Part shown: positions 29,096 through 42,566 of the stretch, in pieces
Numbering within the stretch: the stretch's first letter is position 1
How the letters are laid out: the number at the start of each line of letters is the position of its first letter
Source of the DNA: Torymus aiolomorphi
Lineage: Eukaryota > Arthropoda > Insecta > Hymenoptera > Torymidae
Length of the DNA: 64,000 nucleotides
NCBI GenBank assembly: GCA_036365515.1
Contig: CM070875.1
Location: 104,512,628-104,576,627 of the forward strand
Reading direction: 5' to 3'
Notes under the pieces: model-generated
What the model was told of the DNA's origin: nothing
Databases searched by the model: none
The model's input: only the letters and a program-made list of their open reading frames with translations
Program-made: the position numbers and the translations under genes

Positions 29096-32000
29096 CCAAA
29101 GCCGCCGAGTGAGAATTTTTTTCCTGCAAATACGCTGTATTATCAACTTTTTGGGCCCGTTTGGAAATGTTCCGGGAGTTTATTTTCTTCTTAATTTTTT
29201 TACATGTAGCTTGTGTTGCTAGAAAGTAATTTCCACGATAAAAAGTTTGGAAATGCCCAAAGCCGCTGAGGAGAATTTTTTTTTCTTACAAACACGCTGT
29301 TTGTCACCTTTTTGGGCCCGTTTGGAAATGTTCCGGGAGTTTATTTTCTTCTTAATTTTTTACATGTAGCTTGTGCTGCTAGAAAGTAATTTCCACGATA
29401 AAAAGTTTGGAAATGCCCAAAGCCGCCGAGTGAGAATTTTTTTTCCTGCAAATACGCTGTATTATCAACTTTTTGGGCCCGTTTGGAAATGTTCCGGGAG
29501 TTTATTTTCTTCTTAATTTTTTTACATGTAGCTTGTGTTGCTAGAAAGTAATTTCCACGATAAAAAGTTTGGAAATGCCCAAAGCCGCTGAGGAGAATTT
29601 TTTTTTACAAACACGCTGTTTGTCACCTTTTTGGGCCCGTTTGGAAATGTTCCGGGAATTTATTTTCTTCTTAATTTTTTACATGTAACTTGTGCTGCTA
29701 GAAAGTAATGTTCGCGATAAAAAGTTTGGAAATGCCCAAAGCCGCCGAGTGAGAATTTTTTTCCTGCAAATACGCTGTATTATCAACTTTTTGGGCCCGT
29801 TTGGAAATGTTCCGGGTAGTTTATTTTCTTCTTAATTTTTTTACATGTAGCTTGTGTTGCTAGAAAGTAATTTCCACGATAAAAAGTTTGGAAATGCCCA
29901 AAGCCGCTGAGGAGAATTTTTTTCTTACAAACACGCTGTTTGTCACCTTTTTGGGCACGTTTGGAAATGTTCCGGGAGTTTATTTTCTTCTTAATTTTTT
30001 ACATGTAGCTTGTGCTGCTAGAAAGTAATGTTCGCGATAAAAAGTTTGGAAATGCCCAAAGCCGCCGAGTGAGAATTTTTTCCTGCAAATACGCTGTATT
30101 ATCAACTTTTTGGGCCCGTTTGGAAATGTTCCGGGAGTTTATTTTCTTCTTAATTTTTTTACATGTAGCTTGTGTTGCTAGAAAGTAATTTCCACGATAA
30201 AAAGTTTGGAAATGCCCAAAGCCGCTGAGGGAGAATTTTTTTTCTTACAAACACGCTGTTTGTCACGTTTTTGGGCCCGTTTGGAAATGTTCCGGGAGTT
30301 TATTTTCTTCTTAATTTTTTACATGTAGCTTGTGCTGCTAGAAAGTAATGTTCGCGATAAAAAGTTTGGAAATGCCCAAAGCCGCCGAGTGAGAATTTTT
30401 TTCCTGCAAATACGCTGTATTATCAACTTTTTGGGCCCGTTTGGAAATGTTCCGGGAGTTTATTTTCTTCTTAATTTTTTACATGTAGCTTGTGTTGCTA
30501 GAAAGTAATTTCCACGATAAAAAGTTTGGAAATGCCTAAAGCCGCTGAGGAGAATTTTTTCTTACAAACACGCTGTTTGTCACCTCTTTGGGCCCGTTTG
30601 GAAATGTTCCGGGGAGTTTATTTTCTTCTTAATTTTTTACATGTAGCTTGTGCTGCTAGAAAGTAATGTTCGCGATAAAAAGTTTGGAAATGCCCAAAGC
30701 CGCTGAGTGAGAATTTTTTTCCTGCAAATACGCTGTATTATCAAATTTTGGGCCCGTTTGGAAATGTTCCGGGGAGTTTATTTTCTTCTTAATTTTTTAC
30801 ATGTAGCTTGTGTTGCTAGAAAGTAATTTCCACGATAAAAATTTTGGAAATGCCTAAAGCCGCTGAGGAGAATTTTTTTTTCTTACAAACACGCTGTTTG
30901 TCACCTCTTTGGGCCCGTTTGGAAATGTTCCGGGAGTTTATTTTCTTCTTAATTTTTTACATGTAGCTTGTGCTGCTAGAAAGTAATGTTCGCGATAAAA
31001 AGTTTGGAAATGCCCAAAGCCGCCGAGTGAGAATTTTTTTTCCTGCAAATACGCTGTATTATCAACTTTTTAGGCCCGTTTGGAAATGTTCCGGGAGTTT
31101 ATTTTCTTCTTAATTTTTTTACATGTAGCTTGTGTTGCTAGAAAGTAATTTCCACGATAAAAAGTTTGGAAATGCCCAAAGCCGCTGAGGAGAATTTTTT
31201 TTCTTACAAACACGCTGTTTGTCACCTTTTTGGGCCCGTTTGGAAATGTTCCGGGAGTTTATTTTCTTCTTAATTTTTTTACATGTAGCTTGTGCTGCTA
31301 GAAAGTAATGTTCGCGATAAAAAGTTTGAAATGCCCAAAGCCGCCGAGTGAGAATTTTTTTCCTGCAAATACGCTGTATTATCAACTTTTTGGGCCCGTT
31401 TGGAAATGTTCCGGGAGTTTATTTTCTTCTTAATTTTTTTACATGTAGCTTGTGTTGCTAGAAAGTAATTTCCACGATAAAAAGTTTGGAAATGCCCAAA
31501 GCCGCTGAGGAGAATTTTTTTCTTACAAACACGCTGTTTGTCACCTTTTTGGGCCCGTTTGGAAATGTTCCGGGAGTTTATTTTCTTCTTAATTTTTTTA
31601 CATGTAGCTTGTGTTGCTAGAAAGTAATTTCCACGATAAAAAGTTTGGAAATGCCTAAAGCCGCTGAGGAGAATTTTTTTCTTACAAACACGCTGTTTGT
31701 CACCTCTTTGGGCCCGTTTGGAAATGTTCCGGGAGTTTATTTTCTTCTTAATTTTTTTTACATGTAGCTTGTGCTGCTAGAAAGTAATGTTCGCGATAAA
31801 AGTTTGGAAATGCCCAAAGCCGCCGAGTGAGAATTTTTTTCCTGCAAATACGCTGTATTATCAACTTTTGGGCCCGTTTGGAAATGTTCCGGGAGTTTAT
31901 TTTCTTCTTAATTTTTTTTACATGTAGCTTGTGTTGCTAGAAAGTAATTTCCACGATAAAAAGTTTGGAAATGCCCAAAGCCGCTGAGGGAGAATTTTTT

Positions 32001-35000
32001 TTTCTTACAAACACGCTGTTTGTCACCTTTTGTACCCGTTTGGAAATGTTCCGGGAGTTTATTTTCTTCTTAATTTTTTTACATATAGCTTGTGCTGCTA
32101 GAAAGTAATGTTCGCGATAAAAAGTTTGGAACTGCCCCAAGCCGCCGAGTGAGAATTTTTTTTCCTGCAAATACGCTGTATTATCAACTTTTTGGGCCCG
32201 GTTGGAAAGGTTCCGGGAGTTTATTTTCTTCTTAATTTTTTTACATGTAGCTTGTGCTGCTAGAAAGTAATGTTCGCGATAAAAAGTTTGGATATGCCCA
32301 AAGCCGCCGAGTGAGAATTTTTATTCCTGCAAATACGCTGTATTATCAACTTTTTGGGCCCGTTTGGAAATGTTCCGGGGAGTTTATTTTCTTCTTAATT
32401 TTTTTACATGTAGCTTGTGTTGCTAGAAAATAATTTCTACGATAAAAAGTTTGGAAATGCCTAAAGCCGTTGAGGGAGAACTTTTTTTTCTTACGAACAC
32501 GCTGTTTGTCACCTCTTTGGGCCCGTTTGGAAATGTTCCGGTGAGTTTATTTTCTTCTTAATTTTTTACATGTAGCTTGTGCTGCTAGAAAGTAATGTTC
32601 GCGATAAAAAGTTTGGAAATGCCCAAAGCCGCCGAGTAAAAATTTTTTTTCCTGCAAATACGCTGTATTATCAACTTTTTGGGCCCGTTTGGAAATGTTA
32701 CGGGGAGTTTATTTTCTTCTTAACTTTCTTACATGTAGCTTGTGTTGCTAGAAAGTAATTTCCACGATAAAAAGTTTGGAAATGCCCAAAGCCGCTGAGG
32801 AGAATTTTTTTTCTTACAAACACGCTGTTTGTCACCTTTTGGGCCCGTTTGGAAATGTTCCGGGAGTTTATTTTCTTCTTAATTTTTTACATGTAGCTTG
32901 TGTTGCTAGAAAGTAATTTCCACGATAAAAAGTTTGGAAATGCCTAAAGCCGCTGAGGAGAATTTTTTTTCTTACAAACACGCTGTTTGTCACCGCTTTT
33001 TGGGCCCGTTTGGAAATGTTCCGGGGAGTTTATTTTCTTCTTAATTTTTTACATGTAGCTTGTGCTGCTAGAAAGTAATGTCCGCGATAAAAAGTTTGGA
33101 AATGCCCAAAGCCGCCGAGTGAGAATTTTTTTCCTGCAAATACGCTGTATTATCAACTTTTTGGGCCCGTTTGGAAATGTTCCGGGGAGTTTATTTTCTT
33201 CTTAATTTTTTTACATGTAGCTTGTGTTGCTAGAAAGTAATTTCCACGATAAAAAGTTTGGAAATGCCTAAAGCCGCTGAGGGAGAATTTTTTTTCTTAC
33301 AAACACGCTGTTTGTCACCTCTTTGGGCCCGTTTGGTAATGTTCCGGGAGTTTATTTTCTTCTTAATTTTTTACATGTAGCTTGTGCTGCTAGAAAGTAA
33401 TGTTCGCGATAAAAAGTTTGGAAATGCCCAAAGCCGCCGAGTGAGAATTTTTTTCCTGCAAATACGCTGTATTATCAACTTTTGGGCCCGTTTGGAAATG
33501 TTCCGGGAGTTTATTTTCTTCTTAATTTTTTTACATGTAGCTTGTGTTGCTAGAAAGTAATTTCCACGATAAAAAGTTTGGAAATGCCCAAAGCCGCTGA
33601 GGGAGAATTTTTTTTTCTTACAAACACGCTGTTTGTCACTTTTTTGGGCCCGTTTGGAAATGTTCCGGGTAGTTTATTTTCTTCTTAATTTTTTACATGT
33701 AGCTTGTGTTGCTAGAAAGTAATTTCCACGATAAAAGTTTGGAAATGCCCAAAGCCGCTGAGGGAGAATTTTTTTTTTTCTTACAAACACGCTGTTTGTC
33801 ACCTATTTGGGCCCGTTTGGAAATGTTCCGGGAGTTTATTTTCTTCTTAATTTTTTTACATGTAGCTTGTGCTGCTAGAAAGTAATGTTCGCGATAAAAA
33901 GTTTGGAAATGCCCAAAGCCGCCGAGTGAGAATTTTTTTTCCTTTTACGCTGTATTATCAACTTTTTGGGCCCGTTTGGAAATGTTCCGGGAGTTTATTT
34001 TCTTCTTAATATTTTACATGTAGCTTGTGTTGCTAGAAAGTAATTTCCACGATAAAAAGTTTGGAAATGCCCAAAGCCGATGAGGGAGAATTTTTTCTTA
34101 CAAACACGCTGTTTGTCACCTTTTGGGCCCGATTGGAAATGTTCCGGGAGTTTATTTTCTTCTTAATTTTTTTACATGTAGCTTGTGCTGCTAGAAAGTA
34201 ATGTTCGCGATAAAAAGTTTGGAAATGCCCAAAGCCGCCGAGTGAGAATTTTTTTTCTGCAAATACGCTGTATTATCAACTTTTTGGGCCCGTTTGGAAA
34301 TGTTCCGGGAGTTTATTTTCTTCTTAATTTTTTTACATGTAGCTTGTGTTGCTAGAAAATAATTTCTACGATAAAAAGTTTGGAAATGCCTAAAGCCGTT
34401 GAGGGAGAACTTTTTTTTCTTACGAACACGCTGTTTGTCACCTCTTTGGGCCCGTTTGGAAATGTTCCGGTGAGTTTATTTTCTTCTTAATTTTTTTACA
34501 TGTAGCTTGTGCTGCTAGAAAGTAATGTTCGCGATAAAAAGTTTGGAAATGCCCAAAGCCGCCGAGTGAGAATTTTTTTTCCTGCAAATACGCTGTATTA
34601 TCAACTTTTTGGGCCCGTTTGGAAATGTTCCGGGGAGTTTATTTTCTTCTTAATTTTTTACATGTAGCTTGTGTTGCTAGAAAGTAATTTTCACGATAAA
34701 AAGTTTGGAAATGCCCAAAGCCGCTGAGGAGAATTTTTTTCTTACAAACACGCTGTTTGTCACCTTTTTGGGCCCGTTTGGAAATGTTCCGGGGAGTTTA
34801 TTTTCTTCTTAATTTTTTTACATGTAGCTTGTGCTGCTAGAAAGTAATGTTCGCGATAAAAGTTTGGAAATGCCCAAAGCCGCCGAGTGAGAATTTTTTT
34901 CCTGCAAATACGCTGTATTATCAACTTTTTGGGCCCGTTTGGAAATGTTCCGGGAGTTTATTTTCTTCTTAATTTTTTTACATGTAGCTTGTGTTGCTAG

Positions 35001-35221
35001 AAAGTAATTTCCACGATAAAAAGTTTGGAAATGCCCAAAGCCGCTGAGGAGAATTTTTTTCTTACAAACACGCTGTTTGTCACCTTTTGGGCCCGTTTGG
35101 AAATGTTCCGGGGAATTTATTTTCTTCTTAATTTTTTTACATGTAACTTGTGCTGCTAGAAAGTAATGTTCGCGATAAAAAGTTTGGAAAATCTCAAAGC
35201 CGCCGAGGAGAATTTTTTTTA
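29096..35221 (-). repeat. Satellite B, inverted block 1
   Basis: About 38 inverted B monomers with B1/B2 alternation. Distinctive monomers allow internal duplications to be seen: taatttctacgataaaaagt with gccgttgagggagaac at about 32430 and again near 34360. G and T runs are often one base shorter than in block 2 (gggagttt where block 2 usually has ggggagttt). Confidence 0.92.
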
Positions 35222-35573
35222 TTTGCATTTTTACATCTACCCTGTATAATCACCCGTTTGGGGTGGTTTTGGGGTGGGTATAATTTGATATCGGTTTATA
35301 TCAATTATTTTTGATGAATTCTTGTGTTATTTACAATATCTGGTGTCATTCTCCCTGAGAAATTTGATTTTAGAAAAATGGAATTTTCGTTCTCTTAGGT
35401 TGTCTTACGAATTCCGTGTTAGGGTGGGGGTAGTTTGGAATTGAGTTATGTTGATGAATTGTCATGTATTCTTCCATTATTTGCAGTATATTATGCTATT
35501 CATGTGGAAAAAAGGTGTTTTTCGAAAATCTAATTTTCGTTGGATCGCAACGTTGCAAACTTTAAACCCATGG
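35222..35573 (-). repeat. Spacer module M, inverted full copy
   Basis: Reverse complement of 12767-13125, ending ttgcaaactttaaacccat and then gggggttttccggggag of satellite A. It occupies the mirror position of the forward module. Confidence 0.88.
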
Positions 35574-37105
35574 GGGTTTTCCGGGGAGTCAATTTGGTTC
35601 GTAATTTTTTTATAGCGAGTTCTTATGCTCAAACAGTAATTCCAGCATTAAAAAGTTTGGAAATGCCAGACACCGAGCAGTGAGAATTTTTTTCCGTCAC
35701 GACCCTATATATCTGATTATATAATCAGCTGTTTGGGGTTTTCCGGGGAGTCGATTTGGTTCGTAATTTTTTTACAGGGAGTTTTTATGCTCAAAAAGTA
35801 ATTCCAGCTTTAAAAAGTTTGGAAATGCCAGACACCGAGCAGTGAGAATTTTTTTTGCGTCACGACCCCTATATATCTGATTATATAATCATCTGTTTGG
35901 GGTTTTCCGGGAGTCGATTTGGTTCGTAATTTTTTACGAGTACTTTGTGTGCTCATAAAATAATTTCAGCTATAACAAGTTTGGAAATGACAAGCGCCGC
36001 TGAGAGAGAATTTTTTTCCGTCACGACCCCTATATAATCGGCTGTTTGGGGTTTTCCGGGGAGTCGATTTGGTTCGTAATTTTTTTATAGGGAGTTCTTA
36101 TGCCCAAAAAGTAATTCCAGCATTAAAAAGTTTGGAAATGCCAGACACCGAGCAGTGAGAATTTTTTTCCGTCACGACCCCTATATATCTGATTATATAA
36201 TCAGCTGTTTGGGGGTTTTCCGGGGAGTCGATTTGGTTCGTAATTTTTTTACGAGTAGTTTGTGTGCTCATAAAATAATTTCAGCGATAAAAAGTTTGGA
36301 AATGCCAAGCGCCGCTGAGAGAGAATTTTTTTTCCGTCACGACTCCTATATATCAGATTATATAATTGTCTGTTTGGGGGTTTTCCGGGGAGTCGATTTG
36401 GTTCGTAATTTTTTTACGAGTAGTTTGTGTGCTCATAAAATAATTCCAGCAATAAAAAGTTTGGAAATGCCAAGCGCCGCTGAGAGAGAATTTTTTTTCA
36501 GTCACGACCCCTATATAATAAGCTGTTTGGGGGTTTTCCGGGGAGTCAATTTGGTTCGTAATTTTTTTATAGCGAGTTCTTATGCTCAAACAGTAATTCC
36601 AGCATTAAAAAGTTTGGAAATGCCAGACACCGAGCAGTGAGAATTTTTTTTCCGTCACGACTCCTATATATCTGATTATATAATCAGCTGTTTGGGGGTT
36701 TTCCGGGGAGTCGATTTGGTTCGTAATTTTTTTACAGGGAGTTTTTATGCTCAAAAGTAATTCCAGCTTTAAAAAAGTTTGGAAATGCCAGACACCGAGC
36801 AGTGAGAATTTTTTTTGCGTCACGACCCCTATATATCTGATTATATAATCAGCTGTTTGGGGGTTTTCCGGGTAGTCGATTTGGTTCATAATTTTTTTAC
36901 GAGTAGTTTGTGTGTTCATAAAATAATTTCAGCGATAAAAAGTTTGGAAATGCCAAACGTCGCTGGGAGAGAATTTTTCTTCGGTCACGTCCCCTATATA
37001 CCCGAATATATAATCAGCTGTTTGGGGGGTTTCCGGGGAGTCGATTTGGTTCGTAATTCTTTTACGAGTAGTTTGTGTGCTCATAAAATAATTCCAGCGA
37101 TAAAA
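35574..37105 (-). repeat. Satellite A, inverted block 2
   Basis: About 9 inverted A monomers. The longest array-derived frame of the window lies here (161 codons, 36155-36640), with a 55-residue period and an overlapping open frame on the other strand; it is not a gene. Monomers correspond one to one with 27886-29095 over most of the block. Confidence 0.9.
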
Positions 37106-40100
37106 AGTTTGGAAATGCCCAAAGCCGCCGAGTGAGAATATTTTTTCCTGCAAATACGCTGTATTATCAACTTTTTGGGCCCGTTTGGAAATGTTCCGGG
37201 GAGTTTATTTTCTTCTTAATTTTTTTACATGTAGCTTGTGTTGCTAGAAAGTAATTTCCACGATAAAAAGTTTGGAAATGCCCAAAGCCGCTGAGGGAGA
37301 ATTTTTTTTTTCTTACAAACACACTGTGTGTCACCTTTTTGGGCCCGTTTGGAAATGTTCCGGGGAGTTTATTTTCTTCTTAATTTTTTTACATGTAGCT
37401 TGTGCTGCTAGAAAGTAATGTTCGCGATAAAAAGTTTGGAAATGCCCAAAGCCGCCGAGTGAGAATTTTTTTTCCTGCAAATAAGCTGTATTATCAACTT
37501 TTTGGGCCCGTTTGGAAATGTTCCGGGGAGTTTATTTTCTTCTTAATTTTTTTACATGTAGCTTGTGTTGCTAGAAAGTAATTTCCACGATAAAAAGTTT
37601 GGAAATGCCCAAAGCCGCTGAGGGAGAATTTTTTTTTCTTACAAACACGCTGTTTGTCACCTTTTTGGGCCCGTTTGGAAATGTTCCGGGGAATTCATTT
37701 TCTTCTTAATTTTTTTACATGTAACTTGTGCTGCTAGAAAGTAATGTTCGCGATAAAAAGTTTGGAAATGCCCAAAGCCGCCGAGTGAGAATTTTTTTTC
37801 CTGCAAATACGCTGTATTATCAACTTTTTGGGCCCGTTTGGAAATGTTCCGGGTAGTTTATTTTCTTCTTAATTTTTTTACATGTAGCTTGTGTTGCTAG
37901 AAAGTAATTTCCACGATAAAATGTTTGGAAATGCCCAAAGCCGCTGAGGGAGAATTTTTTTTTCTTACAAACACGCTGTTTGTCACCTTTTGGGCACGTT
38001 TGGAAATGTTCCGGGGAGTTTATTTTCTTCTTAATTTTTTTTACATGTAGCTTGTGCTGCTAGAAAGTAATGTTCGCGATAAAAAGTTTGGAAATGCCCA
38101 AAGCCGCCGAGTGAGAATTTTTTCCTGCAAATACGCTGTATTATCAACTTTTTGGGCCCGTTTGGAAATGTTCCGGGAGTTTATTTTCTTCTTAATTTTT
38201 TTACATGTAGCTTGTGTTGCTAGAAAGTAATTTCCACGATAAAAAGTTTGGAAATGCCCAAAGCCGCTGAGGGAGAATTTTTTTTTCTTACAAACACGCT
38301 GTTTGTCACGTTTTTGGGCCCGTTTGGAAATGTTCCGGGGAGTTTATTTTCTTCTTAATTTTTTTACATGTAGCTTGTGCTGCTAGAAAGTAATGTTCGC
38401 GATAAAAGTTTGGAAATGCCCAAAGCCGCCGAGTGAGAATTTTTTTTCCTGCAAATACGCTGTATTATCAACTTTTTGGGCCCGTTTGGAAATGTTCCGG
38501 GGAGTTTATTTTCTTCTTAATTTTTTTACATGCAGCTTGTGTTGCTAGAAAGTAATTTCCACGATAAAAAGTTTGGAAATGCCTAAAGCCGCTGCGGGAG
38601 AATTTTTTTTTCTTACAAACACGCTGTTTGTCACCTCTTTGGGCCCGTTTGGAAATGTTCCGGGGAGTTTATTTTCTTCTTAATTTTTTTACATGTAGCT
38701 TGTGCTGCTAGAAAGTAATGTTCGCGATAAAAAGTTTGGAAATACCCAAAGCCGCTGAGTGAGAATTTTTTTTCCTGCAAATACGCTGTATTATCAAATT
38801 TTGGGCCCGTTTGGAAATGTTCCGGGGAGTTTATTTTCTTCTTAATTTTTTTACATGTAGCTTGTGTTGCTAGAAAGTAATTTCCACGATAAAAATTTTG
38901 GAAATACCTAAAGCCGCTGAGGGAGAATTTTTTTTCTTACAAACACGCTGTTTGTCACCTCTTTGGGCCCGTTTGGAAATGTTCCGGGGAGTTTATTTTC
39001 TTCATAATTTTTTACATGTAGCTTGTGCTGCTAGAAAGTAATGTTCGCGATAAAAAGTTTGGAAATGCCCAAAGCCGCCGAGTGAGAATTTTTTTCCTGC
39101 AAATACGCTGTATTATCAACTTCCCGTTTGGAAATGTTCCGGGAGTTTATTTTCTTCTTAATTTTTTTACATGTAGCTTGTGTTGCTAGAAAGTAATTTC
39201 CACGATAAAAGTTTGGAAATGCCCAAAGCCGCTGAGGGAGAATTTTTTTTTCTTACAAACACGCTGTTTGTCACCTTTTGGGCCCGTTTGGAAATGTTCC
39301 GGGAGTTTATTTTCTTCTTAATTTTTTTACATGTAGCTTGTGCTGCTAGAAAGTAATGTTCGCGATAAAAAGTTTGGAAATGCCCAAAGCCGCCGAGTGA
39401 GAATTTTTTTTCCTGCAAATACGCTGTATTATCAACTTTTTGGGCCCGTTTGGAAATGTTCCGGGAGTTTATTTTCTTCTTAATTTTTTACATGTAGCTT
39501 GTGTTGCTAGAAAGTAATTTCCACGATAAAAAGTTTGGAAATGCCCAAAGCCGCTGAGGGAGAATTTTTTTTCTTACAAACACGCTGTTTGTCACCTTTT
39601 TGGGCCCGTTTGGAAATGTTCCGGGGAGTTTATTTTCTTTCTTAATTTTTTTACATGTAGCTTGTGTTGCTAGAAAGTAATTTCCACGATAAAAATTTGG
39701 AAATGCCTAAAGCCGCTGAGGGAGAATTTTTTTTCTTACAAACACGCTGTTTGTCACCTCTTTGGGCCCGTTTGGAAATGTTCCGGGAGTTTATTTTCTT
39801 CTTAATTTTTTTACATGTAGCTTGTGCTGCTAGAAAGTAATGTTCGCGATAAAAGTTTGGAAATGCCCAAAGCCGCCGAGTGAGAATTTTTTTCCTGCAA
39901 ATACGCTGTATTATCAACTTTTTGGGCCCGTTTGGAAATGTTCCGGGAGTTTATTTTCTTCTTAATTTTTTTACATGTAGCTTGTGTTGCTAGAAAGTAA
40001 TTTCCACGATAAAAATTTTGGAAATGCCTAAAGCCGCTGAGGGAGAATTTTTTTTTCTTACAAACACGCTGTTTGTCACCTCTTTGGGCCCGTTAGTTTA

Positions 40101-42466
40101 TTTTCTTCTTAATTTTTTTACATGTAGCTTGTGCTGCTAGAAAGTAATGTTCGCGATAAAAAGTTTGGAAATGCCCAAAGCCGCCGAGTGAGAATTTTTT
40201 TCCTGCAAATACGCTGTATTATCAACTTTTTGGGCCCGTTTGGAAATGTTCCGGGGAGTTTATTTTCTTCTTAATTTTTTTACATGTAGCTTGTGTTGCT
40301 AGAAAGTAATTTCCACGATAAAAAGTTTGGAAATGCCCAAAGCCGCTGAGGGAGAATTTTTTTTTTCTTACAAACACGCTGTTTGTCACCTTTTTGTACC
40401 CGTTTGGAAATGTTCCGGGGAGTTTATTTTCTTCTTAATTTTTTTACATATAGCTTGTGCTGCTAGAAAGTAATGTTCGCGATAAAAAGTTTGGAACTGC
40501 CCCAAGCCGCCGAGTGAGAATTTTTTTTCCTGCAAATACGCTGTATTATCAACTTTTTTGGGCCCGTTTGGAAATGTTCCGGGAGTTTATTTTCTTCTTA
40601 ATTTTTTTTACATGTAGCTTGTGCTGCTAGAAAGTAATGTTCGCGATAAAAAGTTTGGAAATGCCCAAAGCCGCCGAGTGAGAATTTTTTTTCCTGCAAA
40701 TACGCTGTATTATCAACTTTTTGGGCCCGTTTGGAAATGTTCCGGGAGTTTATTTTTCTTCTTAATTTTTTTACATGTAGCTTGTGTTGCTAGAAAGTAA
40801 TTTCTACGATAAAAGTTTGGAAATGCCTAAAGCCGCTGAGGGAGAATTTTTTTTCTTACAAAGACTCTGTGTGTCACCTCTTTGGGCCAGTTTGGAAATG
40901 TGCGCTGGTGGTTATTTTCTTGTTAATTTTTTTACATGTAGCTTGTGCTGCTAGAAAGTAATGTTCGCGATAAAAAGTTTGGAAATGCCCAAAGCCGCCG
41001 AGTGAGAATTTTTTTTCCTGCAAATACGCTGTATTATCAACTTTTTGGGCCCGTTTGGAAATGTTCCGGGGAGTTTATTTTCTTCTTAACATGTAGCTTG
41101 TGTTGCTAGAAAGTAATTTCCACGATAAAAGTTTGGAAATGCCCAAAGCCGCTGAGGGAGAATTTTTTTCTTACAAACACGCTGTTTGTCACCTTTTTGG
41201 GCCCGTTTGGAAATGTTCCGGGAGTTTATTTTCTTCTTAATTTTTTACATGTAGCTTGTGTTGCTAGAAAGTAATTTCCACGATAAAAAGTTTGGAAATG
41301 CCTAAAGCCGCTGAGGGAGAATTTTTTTTCTTACAAACACGCTGTTTGTCACCTCTTTGAGCCCGTTTGGAAATGTTCCGGGAGTTTATTTTCTTCTTAA
41401 TTTTTTTACATGTAGCTTGTGCTGCTAGAAAGTAATGTTCGCGATAAAAGTTTGGAAATGCCCAAAGCCGCCGAGTGAAATTTTTTTCCTGCAAATACGC
41501 TGTATTATCAACTTTTTGGGCCCGTTTGGAAATGTTCCGGGGAGTTTATTTTCTTCTTAATTTTTTTACATGAGCTTGTGTTGCTAGAAAGTAATTTCCA
41601 CGATAAAAAGTTTGGAAATGCCTAAAGCCGCTGAGGGAGAATTTTTTTTCTTACAAACACGCTGTTTGTCACCTCTTTGGGCCCGTTTGGAAATGTTCCG
41701 GGAGTTTATTTTCTTCTTAATTTTTTTACATGTAGCTTGTGCTGCTGAAAGTAATGTTCGCGATAAAAAGTTTGGAAATGCCCAAAGCCGCCGAGTGAAA
41801 TTTTTTCCTGCAAATACGCTGTATTATCAACTTTTTGGGCCCGTTTGGAAATGTTCCGGGGAGTTTATTTTCTTCTTAATTTTTTACATGTAGCTTGTGT
41901 TGCTGAAAGTAATTTCCACGATAAAAAAGTTTGGAAATGCCCAAAGCCGCTGAGGAGAATTTTTTTCTTACAAACACGCTGTTTGTCACCTTTTGTTCAG
42001 GGAGTTTATTTTCTTCTTGAATTTTTTACATGTAACTTGTTTGGAAATGTTTCACAAACTTGTTGGGAGTTTATTTATTTTCTTCTTAATTTTTACATGT
42101 AGCTTGTGCTGCTAGAAAGTAATGTTCGCGATAAAAAGTTTGGAAATGCCCAAAGCCGCCGAGTGAGAATTTTTTCCTGCAAATACGCTGTATTATCAAC
42201 TTTTTGGGCCCGTTTGGAAATGTTCCGGGAGTTTATTTTCTTCTTAATTTTTTACATGTAGCTTGTGTTGCTAGAAAGTAATTTCCACGATAAAAAAGTT
42301 TGGAAATGCCCAAAGCCGCTGAGGGAGAATTTTTTTTCTTACAAACACGCTGTTTGTCACCTTTTGGGCCCGTTTGGAAATGTTCCGGGGAGTTTATTTT
42401 CTTCTTAATTTTTTACATGTAGCTTGTGCTGCTAGAAAGTAATGTTCGCGATAAAAGTTTGGAAAT
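37106..42466 (-). repeat. Satellite B, inverted block 2, ending at the gap
   Basis: About 33 inverted B1/B2 monomers. Order resembles block 1: the rare tgtacccg with acatatag and ggaactgcccca monomer occurs near 40395-40505 and near 32030-32135. From about 41460 to 42080 monomers become irregular (short deletions, fused motifs), as expected near a poorly resolved contig end. Confidence 0.9.
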
Positions 42467-42566
42467 NNNNNNNNNNNNNNNNNNNNNNNNNNNNNNNNNN
42501 NNNNNNNNNNNNNNNNNNNNNNNNNNNNNNNNNNNNNNNNNNNNNNNNNNNNNNNNNNNNNNNNNN
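42467..42566. other. Assembly gap of exactly 100 N
   Basis: One hundred N between a satellite B monomer and a ~320-bp repeat unit. A length of 100 is the usual placeholder for a gap of unknown size, so real distance and adjacency are not established. Open frames that cross it are artefacts. Confidence 0.99.

Noticed and set aside
12767..35573. A single giant transposon bounded by module M ends
   Set aside because: The flanks of the two M ends (aaaaccccc and gggggtttt) are reverse complements belonging to satellite A and not a target duplication, so the symmetry extends beyond M. An inverted duplication explains this better.
36155..36640. 161-codon open frame (and similar frames in all A blocks) as a gene
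   Set aside because: It is the 165-bp satellite read in a phase that happens to stay open, with a 55-residue period. The opposite strand is also open over 78 codons, and frames break wherever A/T run lengths change.
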